64,000 nt of DNA from the NCBI RefSeq assembly GCF_014857905.1, contig NZ_JACYXE010000001.1, forward strand, positions 186,001 to 250,000. Direction: 5' to 3'. Below the pieces are notes generated by a model. The model did no database searches. It had not been told where the DNA came from and worked only from the letters and a program-made list of their open reading frames with translations. Position 1 is the stretch's first letter; the number at the start of each line of letters is the position of its first letter. Below, piece by piece: positions 16,676 through 26,552 of the stretch. A program made the translations under genes and the position numbers. The DNA is from Agilicoccus flavus. Its GTDB lineage: Bacteria > Actinomycetota > Actinomycetes > Actinomycetales > Dermatophilaceae.

Positions 16676-17893
16676 ATGGATCGGGGCGACGCTGTCGCCG
16701 TGGCGCTGGGAGGTGGGGCGGCCGCACCCGCCCAGGCGGCGCCGAAGGCGGGGCCTGGGGCGGGGCCGGGGGCGGGGCCGGGGGCGGGGCCGGGCATGAG
16801 GATCGTGTTCGGGGCCGGTCCCGACGGGACCCGCGACATCAGGCGGGAGGCGCCCGAGTACCGGGACTACCGGACGCCGGGCATCATCCTCGTCACCGTG
16901 GTCAACACCGGCGACGTGCCGCTGACGTCGCCGACGGTCGTCGTGGCGGGGCAGCCGCTCGGCCAGTGTCCGGGAGAGGCCACCGTGGCCCCGGGCGGAC
17001 ACCTCACGTGCGGCGACTACCTCGTGCCGCCCGAGGGCACGCCCGGGACGACGGCGACGTTCACGGCGGAGGCGTCGGCCACGGCGGGCGGCACCCGGGT
17101 CACCGACAGGATCACCGGCACGTGGGCGTTCACCGACGTCGTCCCCATCGCCACCCTGTCCCTGCGGGCCGAACCCGGCCGGGCGCCGTCGGGCACCCTG
17201 GTCCGCTTCCACGTCGACAAGGGGCTCGTCGTCCCCTGGCGGCCCATGCCGGACACCACAGCCCTGACGTCCGCCGCGCACGGCGGCCTGCTCGACCCGG
17301 ACAACCCCGAGGTGACCGCCAACACGTGCCCCGGCACCGTGGCGTACCAGTCGTGTTCCTTCACGGCGGTCGTGCGGGGCGCCCCGGGCGCCACGATGAG
17401 CGAGACGGTGTCCATCGAGCTCACCGACGGCACGGGTCCGACGAACACGATCTCCGCGCGGGCGGACGTGACGATCGAGCCGCCCCCCATGCGCGACGCG
17501 CAGGCGTGGGCGGAGGCGTCCGTGACGTGGCCCGCGGTGACGCTCGACCACCGGCAGGTGCGGCGGCGCACCTTCACGACGGACGTCTTCGACCTCCCGG
17601 GCCGCTGCGAGCGGGCCGTCCCGGCCCGGTTGCAGGACCTGCTCGCCACCCCCGCGCCGCAGCGGGGAACGTGCCACCGACCGTGGCGGCTCGTGCGCGC
17701 GGCGACCGCCGCCCTGCTCAACGAGGCCGCGCGCGGGACGGGCTTCGCCGGCCGCAGCGTCGAGGGCATCCGCGACGACACGGTGGAGGTTCTTCAATGG
17801 GGAAACGGCCGCGCCGCGGCGCGCCTCGCAGCGACGTACGAGGGATGGAACGCGGGTGTGGCCTCCCCCGCGCCGACGGCAGTGGCGCGCTGA
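16676..17893 (+). CDS. Exported surface-type protein with beta-sandwich repeats; signal peptide split by an apparent frameshift
   Basis: The long frame gives 405 residues from ATG 16676. It begins with AVAVALGGGAAAPAQA, a hydrophobic core and AXA cleavage site that lacks a basic n-region. A different frame, starting at ATG 16638 behind a strong AGGGAG, supplies the missing part (LRTSRRWIGATL) and then runs into Arg-rich nonsense and a stop at 16799. A one-base loss near 16694 would explain both. After an AGPG x4 linker come two repeats of the DUF11/DUF7507-like cell-surface type (VNTGDVPLTSPTV ... CPG ... LTC), then a C-terminal region ending in helices. Function is unknown; a wall-exposed structural role is likely. 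Confidence 0.6.
   Translation: MDRGDAVAVALGGGAAAPAQAAPKAGPGAGPGAGPGAGPGMRIVFGAGPDGTRDIRREAPEYRDYRTPGIILVTVVNTGDVPLTSPTVVVAGQPLGQCPGEATVAPGGHLTCGDYLVPPEGTPGTTATFTAEASATAGGTRVTDRITGTWAFTDVVPIATLSLRAEPGRAPSGTLVRFHVDKGLVVPWRPMPDTTALTSAAHGGLLDPDNPEVTANTCPGTVAYQSCSFTAVVRGAPGATMSETVSIELTDGTGPTNTISARADVTIEPPPMRDAQAWAEASVTWPAVTLDHRQVRRRTFTTDVFDLPGRCERAVPARLQDLLATPAPQRGTCHRPWRLVRAATAALLNEAARGTGFAGRSVEGIRDDTVEVLQWGNGRAAARLAATYEGWNAGVASPAPTAVAR
16748..16795 (+). repeat. Four 12-bp tandem repeats encoding AGPG
   Basis: Four tandem copies of a G-rich 12-bp unit (consensus GCGGGGCCGGGG) encode Ala-Gly-Pro-Gly x4 between the signal-peptide remnant and the mature domain. The unit is a multiple of three, so copy-number change keeps frame. 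Low complexity and G tracts make slippage likely. Confidence 0.8.
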
Positions 17894-18017
17894 CCCGGCG
17901 GGCGGCGCGTCGGCCCGGGGCGCCCGGCGCGGCCCCCTCACCGCACGCAGTCGAGGGCCGGGGCACCGCGACGCGCCCGAGAAGGACGGCGACGTCCGAG
18001 GGACGCGCCGACGAACG

Positions 18018-18899
18018 TCACCCCCGGGACGGGATCGAGTCGAGGACCAGCGCCAGCCCGTCGTCGTGCACGTGGGCGGTGACGAGGTCGGCGCGCGCGG
18101 CCACCTCGGCGGGCGCGTTGCCCATCGCGACGCCGCAGGCGGCCCACTCGAACATCTCGAGGTCGTTGCGCTGGTCGCCGACCGCGACCGTGCGGGACCG
18201 GTTGGCCCGCAGCCGGCGCCGCACGCCCTCCAGCGCCGACGCCTTCGAGACCCCCTCGGGAGTCACGTCGAGCCAGGCCGTGAAGCCGACGGCGTAGTTC
18301 ACCCCGTGCAGCCCGAGGGCCTCGACGTCGCGGGCGAACTCCTCGGCGTGCAGGCCGGGGTGGTAGAAGGTGACGCGCGTCGTCGGCCGCGCGACGAGCT
18401 CGTCCCAGCCGACGACGCGGACGTCGCCGTCGAGCTCGCCCTCCGCGAACGGAGCGATGGCGTCGAAGCCGAGCCCCAGCCGCTCGACCGCGAAGACCGC
18501 CTCCGGCCACTCCCGCGCGAGCAGGGAGAGCGCCGGGCCGGGGTCGAAGGTCATGGTGTCGACGACCTCGTGGCCGCCGGGCAGGCTGGGGTCGAGGGCG
18601 ATCGTCACCGCGCCGTTGGAGCAGACGGCGTACCCGGAGCGCAGCCCGAGCGCGTCGATGACGGGCCGGGCGGCGAGCACCGACCGGCCGGTGGCGACGA
18701 CGACGTCGTGGCCGGCCTCGGCGACGCGGCGCACGGCGTCGTGGACGGCCGAGGTGAGGGTGCCGTCGTGGTGGACGGTCGTGCCGTCGATGTCGATCGC
18801 CACGAGGTGGCGGCCGGCGGGGGTGGTCACGCCGGGAAAGGTCAGGGGGGCGCCGGGGGCCGACACGCAGTCGGCGGGCATGGGGGTCATGAGGGTCAT
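18018..18899 (-). CDS. HAD-superfamily Cof-type phosphatase
   Basis: This 293-residue cytoplasmic hydrolase probably acts on sugar phosphates or similar metabolites. Motif I is DIDGTT with the nucleophile Asp35 and general acid Asp37. Motif II is in VVVATGRS, a lysine sits in VSKASALEGV, and motif IV is GDQRNDLEMF. The C2-type cap between motifs II and III is the Cof/IIB kind. Of three in-frame ATGs (18881, 18890, 18899) I chose 18899 because AAGGA lies about 8 nt upstream. A second Cof-type phosphatase is encoded at 22217-23173. Confidence 0.85.
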   Translation of the reverse strand: MTLMTPMPADCVSAPGAPLTFPGVTTPAGRHLVAIDIDGTTVHHDGTLTSAVHDAVRRVAEAGHDVVVATGRSVLAARPVIDALGLRSGYAVCSNGAVTIALDPSLPGGHEVVDTMTFDPGPALSLLAREWPEAVFAVERLGLGFDAIAPFAEGELDGDVRVVGWDELVARPTTRVTFYHPGLHAEEFARDVEALGLHGVNYAVGFTAWLDVTPEGVSKASALEGVRRRLRANRSRTVAVGDQRNDLEMFEWAACGVAMGNAPAEVAARADLVTAHVHDDGLALVLDSIPSRG

Positions 18900-19110
18900 G
18901 TCAGGGTCCTTCGGGTCCTTCGTGGTTCTGCGATCCCTCCGCTCGGCGGCGCGGGATCCCTCCCGGCCGCACACGGCCCCGACGCGGGGCCCGGATCGCT
19001 CTGGTCTGTTCGTCACGCTTCTCAACACCCTGAGCGCTGCAATCGATACCCGGGCACATTCGGGGTGAATCAGGCCCGGCGGGCGCGAGAACACGAGGTG
19101 ACCGCGCCCC

Positions 19111-19575
19111 TCACCGCTCACGCCCCGGGCCGGCGTCGCGCGGGAAGATCCGCCGCGGCCCGGCGCCCTCGCCGGCGAGCACGTCGCCGGGGTTGTAGAT
19201 CGCGCACTGGCGCATCGACAGGCAGCCGCACCCGACGCACAGCGCGAGACCGTCGCGCACCTGCTCGAGCTGCGCGATCCTGGCGTCCAGCCGCGGCCCC
19301 CAGCGCCGCCCGAGGCGCACCCAGTCGCGCTTGGTGGGCGCGTGGTCGGGCGGGAAGGCCGCGAACGCCTCGCCGATCTCGGCGAGCGACAGCCCCACCC
19401 GCTGCGCCGCCTGCACGACCGCGATGCGGCGCAGGGCGGAGCGGGCGAAGCGTCGCTGGTTGCCGCCGGTGCGGGTGCTCGCGAGCAGGCCCAGCGACTC
19501 ATAGTGCCGGATCGCGGACACCGCGAGACCGGAGCGGTGGGCGACCTCGCCGATCGTCAACAGGTCCTGCGCCAT
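19111..19575 (-). CDS. soxR: Redox-sensitive MerR-family activator SoxR
   Basis: This 154-residue regulator has an N-terminal winged helix (LTIGEVAHRSGLAVSAIRHYE), a dimerisation helix, and the [2Fe-2S] cluster motif CX2CXCX5C at Cys113, Cys116, Cys118 and Cys124. Oxidation of the cluster by redox-cycling compounds switches SoxR from repressor to activator by distorting a promoter with a long spacer. In actinobacteria SoxR usually controls a few genes for redox-active metabolites rather than soxS. A matching SoxR box lies in the divergent promoter region in front of the MBL-VOC fusion gene. Confidence 0.93.
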   Translation of the reverse strand: MAQDLLTIGEVAHRSGLAVSAIRHYESLGLLASTRTGGNQRRFARSALRRIAVVQAAQRVGLSLAEIGEAFAAFPPDHAPTKRDWVRLGRRWGPRLDARIAQLEQVRDGLALCVGCGCLSMRQCAIYNPGDVLAGEGAGPRRIFPRDAGPGRER

Positions 19576-19606
19576 GCCCCAGTGTGACCCGCCGCGACGG
19601 CCTTGA

Positions 19607-19624
19607 CCTGACGTCCACTTCAGG
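19607..19624 (+). promoter_or_regulatory. SoxR box in the promoter of the MBL-VOC fusion gene
   Basis: CCTGACGTCCACTTCAGG has 5-bp inverted arms (CCTGA/TCAGG) at the spacing of known SoxR sites (CCTCAAG..CTTGAGG). It lies between a TTGACC -35 (19603-19608) and a downstream -10-like TATGAC or GACGAT. This is the placement needed for activation by MerR-type distortion. The target gene starts at 19670 and soxR at 19575. Confidence 0.72.
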
Positions 19625-19669
19625 TATGACGATGGCGCCGACCCAGTCGACGACACCCGGGAGACCGCC

Positions 19670-21001
19670 ATGACCGACCCCCGCACCCCGGCCGAGTACC
19701 TGCCCGACGACCTCGTCCAGTGCGTCACGTGCGCCGTCGAGTACGACGCGCGCGACCTCCCGCCGCTGTGCCCGATCTGCGCCGACGAGCGGCAGTACCT
19801 GCCGCCGGACGGCGTGCAGCGGTGGATGCGCCCGGCCGAGTTCACCGGCCGCATCGACCTCGTCGAGCGCGAGCCGGACCTGTTCGGTCTCGTCGTCCGC
19901 GCCGACGACGGGCAGGACGTCGGGATCGACCAGCAGGCCAAGATCGTCCGCACCGCGCACGGCACCGTCATGGTCGACGTCCCGGCCGCCATCACCGCCG
20001 AGGCGGTATCGGCCTTGCGGGAGCTGGGCCCGATGCGGGCCATCGTCCCGAGCCACCCGCACATGTTCGGGCCGGCCTCGGCCTGGTCGCGCGCCCTCGG
20101 CGACGTCGACGTGTGGGTCGCGGCCGCCGACGAGGGCCGGCTCGGCCGCCGGCCGGACGCGCTCCGGCTCTGGGAGGGCCGGGTCACCCTCGTCCCCGGC
20201 GTCACCGCCTGGCAGCCCGGGGGCCATTTCCCCGGCAGCGCCGTCGTCCACTGGCCCGGGGCCGACGGCCGCGGCGTCCTGCTCGCCGGCGACACGATCG
20301 CCGTCAACCCCGACCGGCGCACCGTCGCGTTCATGCGCAGCTACCCCAACCGGATCCCGCTGTCGGCCGCCGTCGTCGAGCGCATCGCCGCCGACGTGGG
20401 GACCGTCGAGTTCGACCGCCTGTACTCGAACTTCGAACCCCGCATCGCCGCCGGCGCCCGCGAGGCCGTCGCGTCCTCGGCGCGGCGGCACGCCGCCTGG
20501 GTGCGAGGGGTGCACGACGGATTCACCGGCGGATCGTCGTCGACACCGGCCGCGCCGGAGCGGATCGGTCCCGCGACCCCCCTGCGCATCGTGCATCTCG
20601 TCGCGGATCTGGCGGCGGCGGAGACGTTCTGGGTCGGCGGGGTGGGCCTGGACGTGCGCTACCGCAAGGCGGCCCGGCCGAGCGTGCACGGTGCCGGCGG
20701 TGCTGACCGCACGGACGGCGAGCCCGCACTGCTCATGGTCGGACCCGCGGGGGCCACGTGGCACCTGGAACTCGTCGAGGCCGGTCACCCGCCGGACGGG
20801 GCGCGCCCCGGCGGCACCGACGACGGGTCGGTCGTCCTCTACCTCGGCGCCGACCCCGACCCGCGGTGGCTCGCGCGCATCGAGGCGCACGGCGGCCGCC
20901 GTGTCGACGCCCACGTCGACTACTGGCGGCGCTGGGGCGTCACCGTCGAGGCACCGAGCGGGCACCGCCTCGTCCTCTCGACCCGCCGCTGGGACGCCTG
21001 A
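19670..21001 (+). CDS. Fusion protein: zinc-ribbon, metallo-beta-lactamase-fold domain and VOC domain
   Basis: This 443-residue cytoplasmic protein has three parts. Residues 18-37 contain CX2C-X12-CX2C, a rubredoxin or zinc-ribbon type knuckle. Residues about 45-280 follow the metallo-beta-lactamase order (SHPHMFG near 129, GGHFPGS near 185, LAGDTI near 205) but lack the full HXHXDH, so the metal site is reduced or altered. Residues about 290-443 form a VOC/glyoxalase-like domain (PLRIVHLVADLAAAETFW ... HVDYWRRWGV). The two parts are known separately; the joint is a Ser/Thr/Pro-rich linker with no stop or frameshift. Promoter architecture suggests induction by oxidised SoxR. Function is inferred to be detoxification of a redox-active or electrophilic compound. 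Confidence 0.75.
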   Translation: MTDPRTPAEYLPDDLVQCVTCAVEYDARDLPPLCPICADERQYLPPDGVQRWMRPAEFTGRIDLVEREPDLFGLVVRADDGQDVGIDQQAKIVRTAHGTVMVDVPAAITAEAVSALRELGPMRAIVPSHPHMFGPASAWSRALGDVDVWVAAADEGRLGRRPDALRLWEGRVTLVPGVTAWQPGGHFPGSAVVHWPGADGRGVLLAGDTIAVNPDRRTVAFMRSYPNRIPLSAAVVERIAADVGTVEFDRLYSNFEPRIAAGAREAVASSARRHAAWVRGVHDGFTGGSSSTPAAPERIGPATPLRIVHLVADLAAAETFWVGGVGLDVRYRKAARPSVHGAGGADRTDGEPALLMVGPAGATWHLELVEAGHPPDGARPGGTDDGSVVLYLGADPDPRWLARIEAHGGRRVDAHVDYWRRWGVTVEAPSGHRLVLSTRRWDA

Positions 21002-21055
21002 TCCCGCGCGTGACGGCGCCCGAGGGGCGGGCACGGCCGCCGCTGCCGGCGCGGG

Positions 21056-22216
<1,161 letters not shown>

Positions 22217-23173
22217 TCACTCGTGCGAGGGCGGGGCGGCCTGCTCCGGCGCGTCGTCGGGGTGCCCGGACCCGCCGAGTTCACGCAGGTCGAGGGCGTG
22301 GAGCGGCTCGACGTCCGTCGGTTCGGGCACGGCCGGCGCCGGGACGCCCCCGCCGAAGAGCTCCCGGAGCACGACCGCGATGCCGTCGTCGTCGTTGGAG
22401 GCGGTGACCCGATCCGCCGCGGCGCGCACGGCCGCGGTCGAGTTCGCCATCGCCACCCCGAGGCCCGCGGCGCGCAGCATCGGCAGGTCGTTGCCGTTGT
22501 CGCCGAACGCGACGCACCGGGACAGCTCGACGCCGCGGGCGGCGGCGAGATCGGCCAGGGCCGAGCCCTTGTCGACGCCGCGGGCGGTCGCCTCGAAGTA
22601 GAAGGGCGCCGAGAACGCGAACTCGGTGACGCCGGCGAACCGGTCGGCGAACACGTCCCCGAACGGCCGCAGCCGCGCCGGGTCGGCGTGCATGAGCACC
22701 TTGTCGACCACGGTGTCGGCGCCCGCGGACACGGCGTCGGCGAGGCTCGGCACCGCCTCGACGGCCAGCTCGTTGCCGTCGGCCTCGACGGACACCTGCG
22801 GATGGCCGGGGCGGTCGACGACGAGGCGGTCGCCGCTGCACAGCATGACGAGGACGTCGTGCTGCTCCGCGAGCTCGAGGATGTCGGCGACGACGTCGAG
22901 GGCGAGCGGGCGCCGGGCGACGACCTCGCCCGTGTCGGCGTCGACGCTCATCGCGCCGTTGACGCCGATGAGCACGAATCCGCGGTCGTCGAGGGACGAC
23001 ATGCGCACCAGCCGCCGGAGGCCGACGACGGGGCGGCCCGAGGCGAGCGCGATCGTCGCGCCGGCGTCCCGGGCGCGCGCGAACTCCGCCCGGGTGCCGG
23101 GCAGCACGGTGCCGGAGCTGGTGAGCAGGGTCCCGTCGATGTCGACGGCGATGATGGCGGGCGACTCGGTCAC
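22217..23173 (-). CDS. HAD-superfamily Cof-type phosphatase
   Basis: This 318-residue cytoplasmic phosphatase has motif I DIDGTLL (nucleophile in the N-terminal dozen residues), motif II ALASGRPV, the conserved lysine in VDKGSALADL and motif IV GDNGNDLPML. It has a C2 cap. It follows serS by 78 bp on the same strand; serS-HAD adjacency is common in actinobacteria. The C-terminal 35 residues are hydrophilic (LDLRELGGSGH...) and extend beyond the usual domain. Substrate unknown. Confidence 0.88.
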   Translation of the reverse strand: MTESPAIIAVDIDGTLLTSSGTVLPGTRAEFARARDAGATIALASGRPVVGLRRLVRMSSLDDRGFVLIGVNGAMSVDADTGEVVARRPLALDVVADILELAEQHDVLVMLCSGDRLVVDRPGHPQVSVEADGNELAVEAVPSLADAVSAGADTVVDKVLMHADPARLRPFGDVFADRFAGVTEFAFSAPFYFEATARGVDKGSALADLAAARGVELSRCVAFGDNGNDLPMLRAAGLGVAMANSTAAVRAAADRVTASNDDDGIAVVLRELFGGGVPAPAVPEPTDVEPLHALDLRELGGSGHPDDAPEQAAPPSHE

Positions 23174-23251
23174 CCCGGCAGCGTCGCAGCCGTGCGGCCA
23201 CCTCGGCGAATCGACCCGGGCGTGGCGATACCCCCGGGTGCAGCCTCCTCC

Positions 23252-24580
23252 TCAGCGCCCGCCGGGGACGAGGCGGTCGACGCCGAGGTAGGGGCGCAGG
23301 GCCGCGGGGACGTCGACGGTGCCGTCGGGCCGCTGGTGGTTCTCGACGATGGAGACGAGCCACCGGGTCGTCGCGAGGGTGCCGTTGAGGGTGGCGACGA
23401 TCTGGTTGCCGCCCTCCCGCTTCTCGCGCACGTTCAGCCGGCGCGCCTGGAAGGTCGTGCAGTTCGACGTCGACGTGAGCTCGCGGTAGCGGCCCTGGGT
23501 GGGGACCCAGCCCTCGGAGTCGAACTTGCGGGCCGCGGGGCCGCCGAGGTCGCCGGCGGCGACGTCGATGACGCGGTAGGGCACCTCCATGCGGTCGAGC
23601 ATGTCCTTCTCCCAGGACAGCAGGCGCGCGTGCTCGTCCGCCGCGTCCTCCGGGCGGCAGTAGACGAACATCTCCACCTTCTGGAACTGGTGCACGCGGA
23701 TGATGCCGCGGGTGTCCTTGCCGTAGCTGCCGGCCTCGCGGCGGTAGCACGTCGTGTTCGCCACGTACCGGCGCGGTCCGTCGGACAGGTCGATCACCTC
23801 GCCGGCGTGGAACCCCGCGAGGGCGACCTCCGAGGTGCCGGTGAGGAACAGGTCGTCGTCGCGGAGGCGGTACACCTCGTCCTCGTGGGCGTCGAGGAAC
23901 CCCGCGCCGGCCATCGTCGCCGGGTTGACGAGGGTGGGGACGCCGAGGCGGGTGAAGCCGTGCTCGTGGGCCGTCGCGAGGGCGAGGTCGAGCATGGCCG
24001 CCTCGAGGCGCGCACCCTGCCCGATGAGGTAGTAGAACCGCGACTCGGCCGCCTTGACGCCGCGGGCCGTGTCGAGCGCGCCGAGCCCCTCGAGCAGCGC
24101 GAAGTGGTCCTGGGGCTCGAAGCCCTCCGCGGCGAAGTCGCGCGGGGTGCCGTGGGTCTCGAGCACGACGAAGTCGTCCTCCCCGCCGGCGGGGACCCCG
24201 TCGACGATGACGTTGCCGATGCGCCGCATCGCGGTGGCGAGGTCGGCCTCGGCCCGACCCGACTCGGCCTCGAGCGCCTTGACCCGCTCCGAGAGCTGCG
24301 CCGCGGCGGCCCGGGCGGCGTCGGCCTCCTCCGTCAGCTCCGCGATCCGGGCGGGGTCGGCCCCCGACTTCGTCGCCTTCGCGAGGGCACCCATCCGGGC
24401 GCCGACGTCCTTGCTCGTCGACTTCTGCCCCGCGCGGGTGCTCTCGAACTCACCGAGGGCGGCGCGGCGGCGCTCGTCCGCGGCCAGGGCCGCGTCCACG
24501 GTGGCCGGGTCCTCGCCCCGGGCGCGCTGCGAGGCGCGCACGACGTCGGGGTTCTCGCGCAGGAACTTGATGTCGATCAC
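23252..24580 (-). CDS. serS: Serine--tRNA ligase
   Basis: This 442-residue class II aminoacyl-tRNA synthetase charges tRNA-Ser and, where needed, tRNA-Sec with serine. The N-terminal [14 protein letters not shown] and a long antiparallel coiled coil (about residues 30-105) bind the long variable arm of tRNA-Ser. Class II motif 2 is around [17 protein letters not shown], preceded by [10 protein letters not shown], and motif 3 is near the C-terminus ([17 protein letters not shown]). The gene is divergent from the lipid kinase gene. Confidence 0.97.
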   Translation of the reverse strand: MIDIKFLRENPDVVRASQRARGEDPATVDAALAADERRRAALGEFESTRAGQKSTSKDVGARMGALAKATKSGADPARIAELTEEADAARAAAAQLSERVKALEAESGRAEADLATAMRRIGNVIVDGVPAGGEDDFVVLETHGTPRDFAAEGFEPQDHFALLEGLGALDTARGVKAAESRFYYLIGQGARLEAAMLDLALATAHEHGFTRLGVPTLVNPATMAGAGFLDAHEDEVYRLRDDDLFLTGTSEVALAGFHAGEVIDLSDGPRRYVANTTCYRREAGSYGKDTRGIIRVHQFQKVEMFVYCRPEDAADEHARLLSWEKDMLDRMEVPYRVIDVAAGDLGGPAARKFDSEGWVPTQGRYRELTSTSNCTTFQARRLNVREKREGGNQIVATLNGTLATTRWLVSIVENHQRPDGTVDVPAALRPYLGVDRLVPGGR

Positions 24581-24714
24581 CCTCCGAGGGTAACGAAGCC
24601 GCGCCGCCCGCCCGCAGCACGTTTCGCACCTCGGCCCGGTCGGCGAGAGGGCGGGCGAGCCGACCCGGACCCCACGTGGGGCGAGGCCGGGCGCCGCGCC
24701 GGTACCGTGAACGC

Positions 24715-25782
24715 GTGGACAACTCCGTGGGCCTCATCGTGGCCGCTGCCCTGCTCGTCGTCATCGTCGTGCTGGGCGTCCTGCTCGCGCTGCGGCCTCG
24801 CGCGGCCCGCCAGGAGGAACCGACCGGCAACCCTCTCGACGCCCCCGCCGCCGACGAGTCGTCGCGCCGCCGGGCGGCGATCATCGTCAACCCCACCAAG
24901 TTCGACGACGTCGAGGAGACCCGGCGGACCGTGACGCGCGTGTGCCGCGCGAACGGCTGGGCCGCGCCGCTGTGGATCGAGACGACCGCCGAGGACCCCG
25001 GCACCGGCCAGGCCAAGGAGGCGCTCGAGGCGGGCGTCGACATGATCTGCCCGCTCGGCGGCGACGGCACGGTGCGGTCCGTGGCGGCCGCGCTCGTCGG
25101 CACCGAGACCCCGATGGGCCTGCTGCCGGGCGGCACGGGCAACCTGCTCGCGCGCAACCTCGAGCTGCCGGTCGACTCCCTCGAGAAGTCCCTCGAGGTC
25201 GCCCTCAACGGCCGCACCGACGTCATCGACGTCGGCACCATCAACGTCATGGTCCCCGGCGACACGCAGGACGACGAGAAGGACTACTACTTCCTCGTCA
25301 TGGCGGGTCTCGGCTTCGACGCCTCGGTCATGGCCGACGCGCCGGAGAAGCTCAAGGCCCAGTTCGGCTGGCCCGCCTACGTCGTCGCCGGGATGAAGCA
25401 CCTGCACGGCAAGCGGTTCCCCATCGACGTCCAGATCGACGGGGGCAAGACCTTCCACCGCAAGATCCGCACGATCGTCATCGGCAACGTCGGCCGCCTG
25501 CAGGGCGGCGTCGAGCTGCTGCCGCAGGCCGAGGCCGACGACGGGTCCCTCGACGTCGTCCTGCTCTCGCCGCGGTTCGTCCTCGACTGGCTGTCGGTCG
25601 CGGCGCACATCCTCACCCGCTCCCGGTTCGGCCACCCCCGCATCGAGCACCACCGCTGCCGCACCATGTCGCTCGAGGTGGGGAACAACCAGGAGGTCCA
25701 GCTCGACGGCGACCCCATCGGGCCGGGCGGACGCCTGCGCCTGGCGGTGCGCCCGCACAGCCTCCGGGTGCGCGTTGCCTGA
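24715..25782 (+). CDS. Diacylglycerol/lipid kinase family protein
   Basis: This 355-residue protein has one N-terminal transmembrane helix (about 6-26) and a cytoplasmic DAGK catalytic domain. AIIVNPTKF opens the domain, [13 protein letters not shown] is the nucleotide loop and [14 protein letters not shown] follows, as in DgkB/YegS/LCB5 kinases that phosphorylate diacylglycerol or related lipids. The GTG at 24715 is chosen because it gives a compact N-terminus directly leading into the membrane helix. It overlaps the next gene by 8 bp, so kinase and PAP2 phosphatase are coupled. Confidence 0.85.
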   Translation: MDNSVGLIVAAALLVVIVVLGVLLALRPRAARQEEPTGNPLDAPAADESSRRRAAIIVNPTKFDDVEETRRTVTRVCRANGWAAPLWIETTAEDPGTGQAKEALEAGVDMICPLGGDGTVRSVAAALVGTETPMGLLPGGTGNLLARNLELPVDSLEKSLEVALNGRTDVIDVGTINVMVPGDTQDDEKDYYFLVMAGLGFDASVMADAPEKLKAQFGWPAYVVAGMKHLHGKRFPIDVQIDGGKTFHRKIRTIVIGNVGRLQGGVELLPQAEADDGSLDVVLLSPRFVLDWLSVAAHILTRSRFGHPRIEHHRCRTMSLEVGNNQEVQLDGDPIGPGGRLRLAVRPHSLRVRVA

Positions 25783-26515
25783 TCGGCCCCGGGCGCGCCC
25801 GCACGCCCCGGCCGATCCAGCCGCCGCCGACCTCGGTCGGCGGCGGCTGGTCTCGCTCGGGCGGCGGCTGGCCCCGCGGGTCGGGCGAGGGCTCCTCGCC
25901 GCCGCCCTCACGGTCCTCCCGGTCGGCGCGCTCGCCGGCGTCGTCAAGGCGCAGGTCGGGCCCCTCGTCCCCCTCGACCGCGCCGCGATCCTCGCCGCCA
26001 CCGACGTCACACGCACTCACCCGGGGCTGCTGTCGGCCCTCGTCGCCTGGCAGGAGGTGTTCCTGCCGGGCTACGTCTACCTGATGACCGTGCCGGTGCT
26101 CGTGTTCGCCTGGCGCCGCGGCCTGCGCAGCCGCACCCTGTGGGCGCTGCCCACCATGCTCGTCGGGTGGAATCTCGGCCTCGACGTCAAACTCCTCGTG
26201 CGACGAGCGCGGCCCGAGTACGCCGACCCGATCAGCGCGGCCCCCGGCTGGAGCTTCCCCTCGGGGCACGTGTTCAACATGACGATGGCCTGCGTCTGCT
26301 GCCTCGTGCTGCTCTGGCCCCTGCTGCGCCGCCCGGCCGCGCGGGTCGCCGCCTGCGCCGTGGCCGGCGTCCTCGTCGTCGTGACGATGCTCGACCGGGT
26401 GTTCCTCGGCGTCCACTACCCCTCCGACACGGTCGGCGGCGTGCTCCTCGCGTTCGCCCTCGCGTTCTCGTCCTGGGTCGGCTACGCGGGCCTGCCCCGC
26501 CGGCGGCGCCGATGA
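25775..26515 (+). CDS. PAP2-family membrane phosphatase
   Basis: This 246-residue integral membrane protein has about five or six helices. The lipid-phosphatase signature is complete: KLLVRRARP, then PSGH, then RVFLGVHYPSD with the catalytic histidine. It probably removes phosphate from phosphatidic acid, phosphatidylglycerophosphate or undecaprenyl pyrophosphate. The likely start is TTG at 25775 inside the end of the kinase gene, the only start in this frame that keeps the basic N-terminal region. It may dephosphorylate the product of the kinase upstream. Confidence 0.82.
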   Translation: MPDRPRARPHAPADPAAADLGRRRLVSLGRRLAPRVGRGLLAAALTVLPVGALAGVVKAQVGPLVPLDRAAILAATDVTRTHPGLLSALVAWQEVFLPGYVYLMTVPVLVFAWRRGLRSRTLWALPTMLVGWNLGLDVKLLVRRARPEYADPISAAPGWSFPSGHVFNMTMACVCCLVLLWPLLRRPAARVAACAVAGVLVVVTMLDRVFLGVHYPSDTVGGVLLAFALAFSSWVGYAGLPRRRRR

Positions 26516-26552
26516 CCGACGTGGCACGTCCGCGGTGGGTCATACTCGCCGG

